A DNA stretch of 64,000 bases from Streptomyces sp. Ru62 (GTDB lineage Bacteria; Actinomycetota; Actinomycetes; Streptomycetales; Streptomycetaceae), in assembly GCF_002920615.1 (NCBI RefSeq), contig NZ_PQSU01000022.1:62001-126000 (forward strand), given 5' to 3'. Below, piece by piece: positions 63,623-64,000 of this stretch. The stretch's first letter is position 1. Each line of letters opens with the position of its first letter. Under the pieces are notes generated by a model that was not told the origin of the DNA, searched no databases, and saw only the letters and a program-made list of their open reading frames with translations. Both the position numbers and the translations under genes were made by a program.

Positions 63623-64000
63623 CTAGGCCTGCGGGGGGTGGTGCAGGCCCAGGTTCTCGTAGATTTCCAGGGTCGCCGTGGAGTTGTTGAGCGTGATGAA
63701 GTGCAGTCCGGGCACTCCCTCGGCCAGCAGCCGCGCGCAGAACTCCGTGGCGAACTCGATACCGATGGAGCGTACCGCCGCGGGATCGTCCTTCGCTGTG
63801 AGGATCCGCTCTTTCAGGGCGTCCGGGACATGGGCGTTGCTGAGCTTCGGCAACCGTTCCAGCATCTTCACACTGGTGACGGGCAGGACTTCCGGGATGA
63901 CCGGGGTCTCGCAGCCCGCGGCCGCCACGCGGTCGCGCAGGCGCAGATACGACTCCGGCTGGAAGAACATCTGTGTGATGGCGTAGTCGGCGCCCGCACG
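63623..64000 (-). CDS. metF: Methylenetetrahydrofolate reductase, N-terminus outside window
   Basis: The window contains the last 125 codons of a 5,10-methylenetetrahydrofolate reductase, the flavoenzyme that makes 5-methyl-THF for methionine synthesis. AGADYAITQMFFQPESYLRLRDRV is the conserved barrel segment, shown here in part (ITQMFFQ), followed by VIPEVLPVTSVKMLERL and VPGLHFITLNNSTATLEIYE at the C-terminal end. The gene reads into the window from the right edge; its start is not visible. Confidence 0.96.
   Translation of the reverse strand, partial: RAGADYAITQMFFQPESYLRLRDRVAAAGCETPVIPEVLPVTSVKMLERLPKLSNAHVPDALKERILTAKDDPAAVRSIGIEFATEFCARLLAEGVPGLHFITLNNSTATLEIYENLGLHHPPQA

Overview
The window is very GC-rich actinobacterial chromosome, almost certainly Streptomyces. 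GTG starts are frequent, codon third positions are G/C-saturated, and the gene order matches the S. coelicolor region running from hisD through dnaE, ileS, divIVA and the division/cell-wall (dcw) cluster to metF. I judged this from protein recognition, not from a database search. It looks like chromosomal core: no insertion sequence, prophage, integrase, CRISPR array, tRNA or rRNA was seen.

Region 1 (1-9.97 kb): truncated hisD (-), a divergent beta-helix-like membrane protein, a helical hypothetical protein, a LON-domain protein and a YbaK-type editing protein. Then come a minus-strand membrane protein, an ABC exporter pair, a NYN-domain nuclease-like protein and a 55-aa basic peptide. Region 2 (10-25.6 kb): dnaE (-), followed on the plus strand by a DUF2252 protein, a membrane protein, a DsbA-like thiol protein and a Tat-exported PhoD. 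Next are a dienelactone-hydrolase-like protein (-), an MscS channel (+), and the minus-strand genes for a Na+/H+ antiporter, GNAT acetyltransferase, RluA-type pseudouridine synthase, LspA and a DksA protein with a histone-H1-like tail.

Region 3 (25.6-29.4 kb): ileS with a T-box leader in which the Shine-Dalgarno is sequestered and released by two mutually exclusive hairpins. Region 4 (29.5-47.3 kb): the dcw cluster, transcribed leftward as rsmH-ftsL-ftsI-murE-murF-mraY-murD-ftsW-murG-ftsQ-ftsZ-pgeF-yggS-sepF-yggT-divIVA. It has several 4-bp stop/start overlaps, a good promoter upstream of rsmH and another upstream of ftsZ. It makes lipid II, flips and polymerises it, builds the Z-ring, and ends with the polar-growth scaffold.

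Region 5 (47.7-55.96 kb): beta-carbonic anhydrase, a MoxR/DUF58/transglutaminase operon with overlapping genes, then minus-strand genes for a DUF3040 membrane protein, a methyltransferase and a SAV_6107-type HEPN protein. Region 6 (56.1-64 kb): an operon of a highly degenerate ABC ATPase, a YhgE/Pip membrane protein and a TetR regulator, with a palindromic operator candidate over its promoter. It is followed by a DUF4126 membrane protein, a CrtI-like FAD oxidoreductase, a membrane protein with a Tyr/Gly/Gln-rich low-complexity tail, and truncated metF (-).

The most interesting observations are the T-box switch, the ATPase that has lost every catalytic motif but sits next to a YhgE/Pip partner, the prion-like membrane protein, the palindromes at 16847, 56080 and 60252, and a set of genes whose -10 hexamer lies 7-8 nt before the start codon, suggesting leaderless mRNAs.
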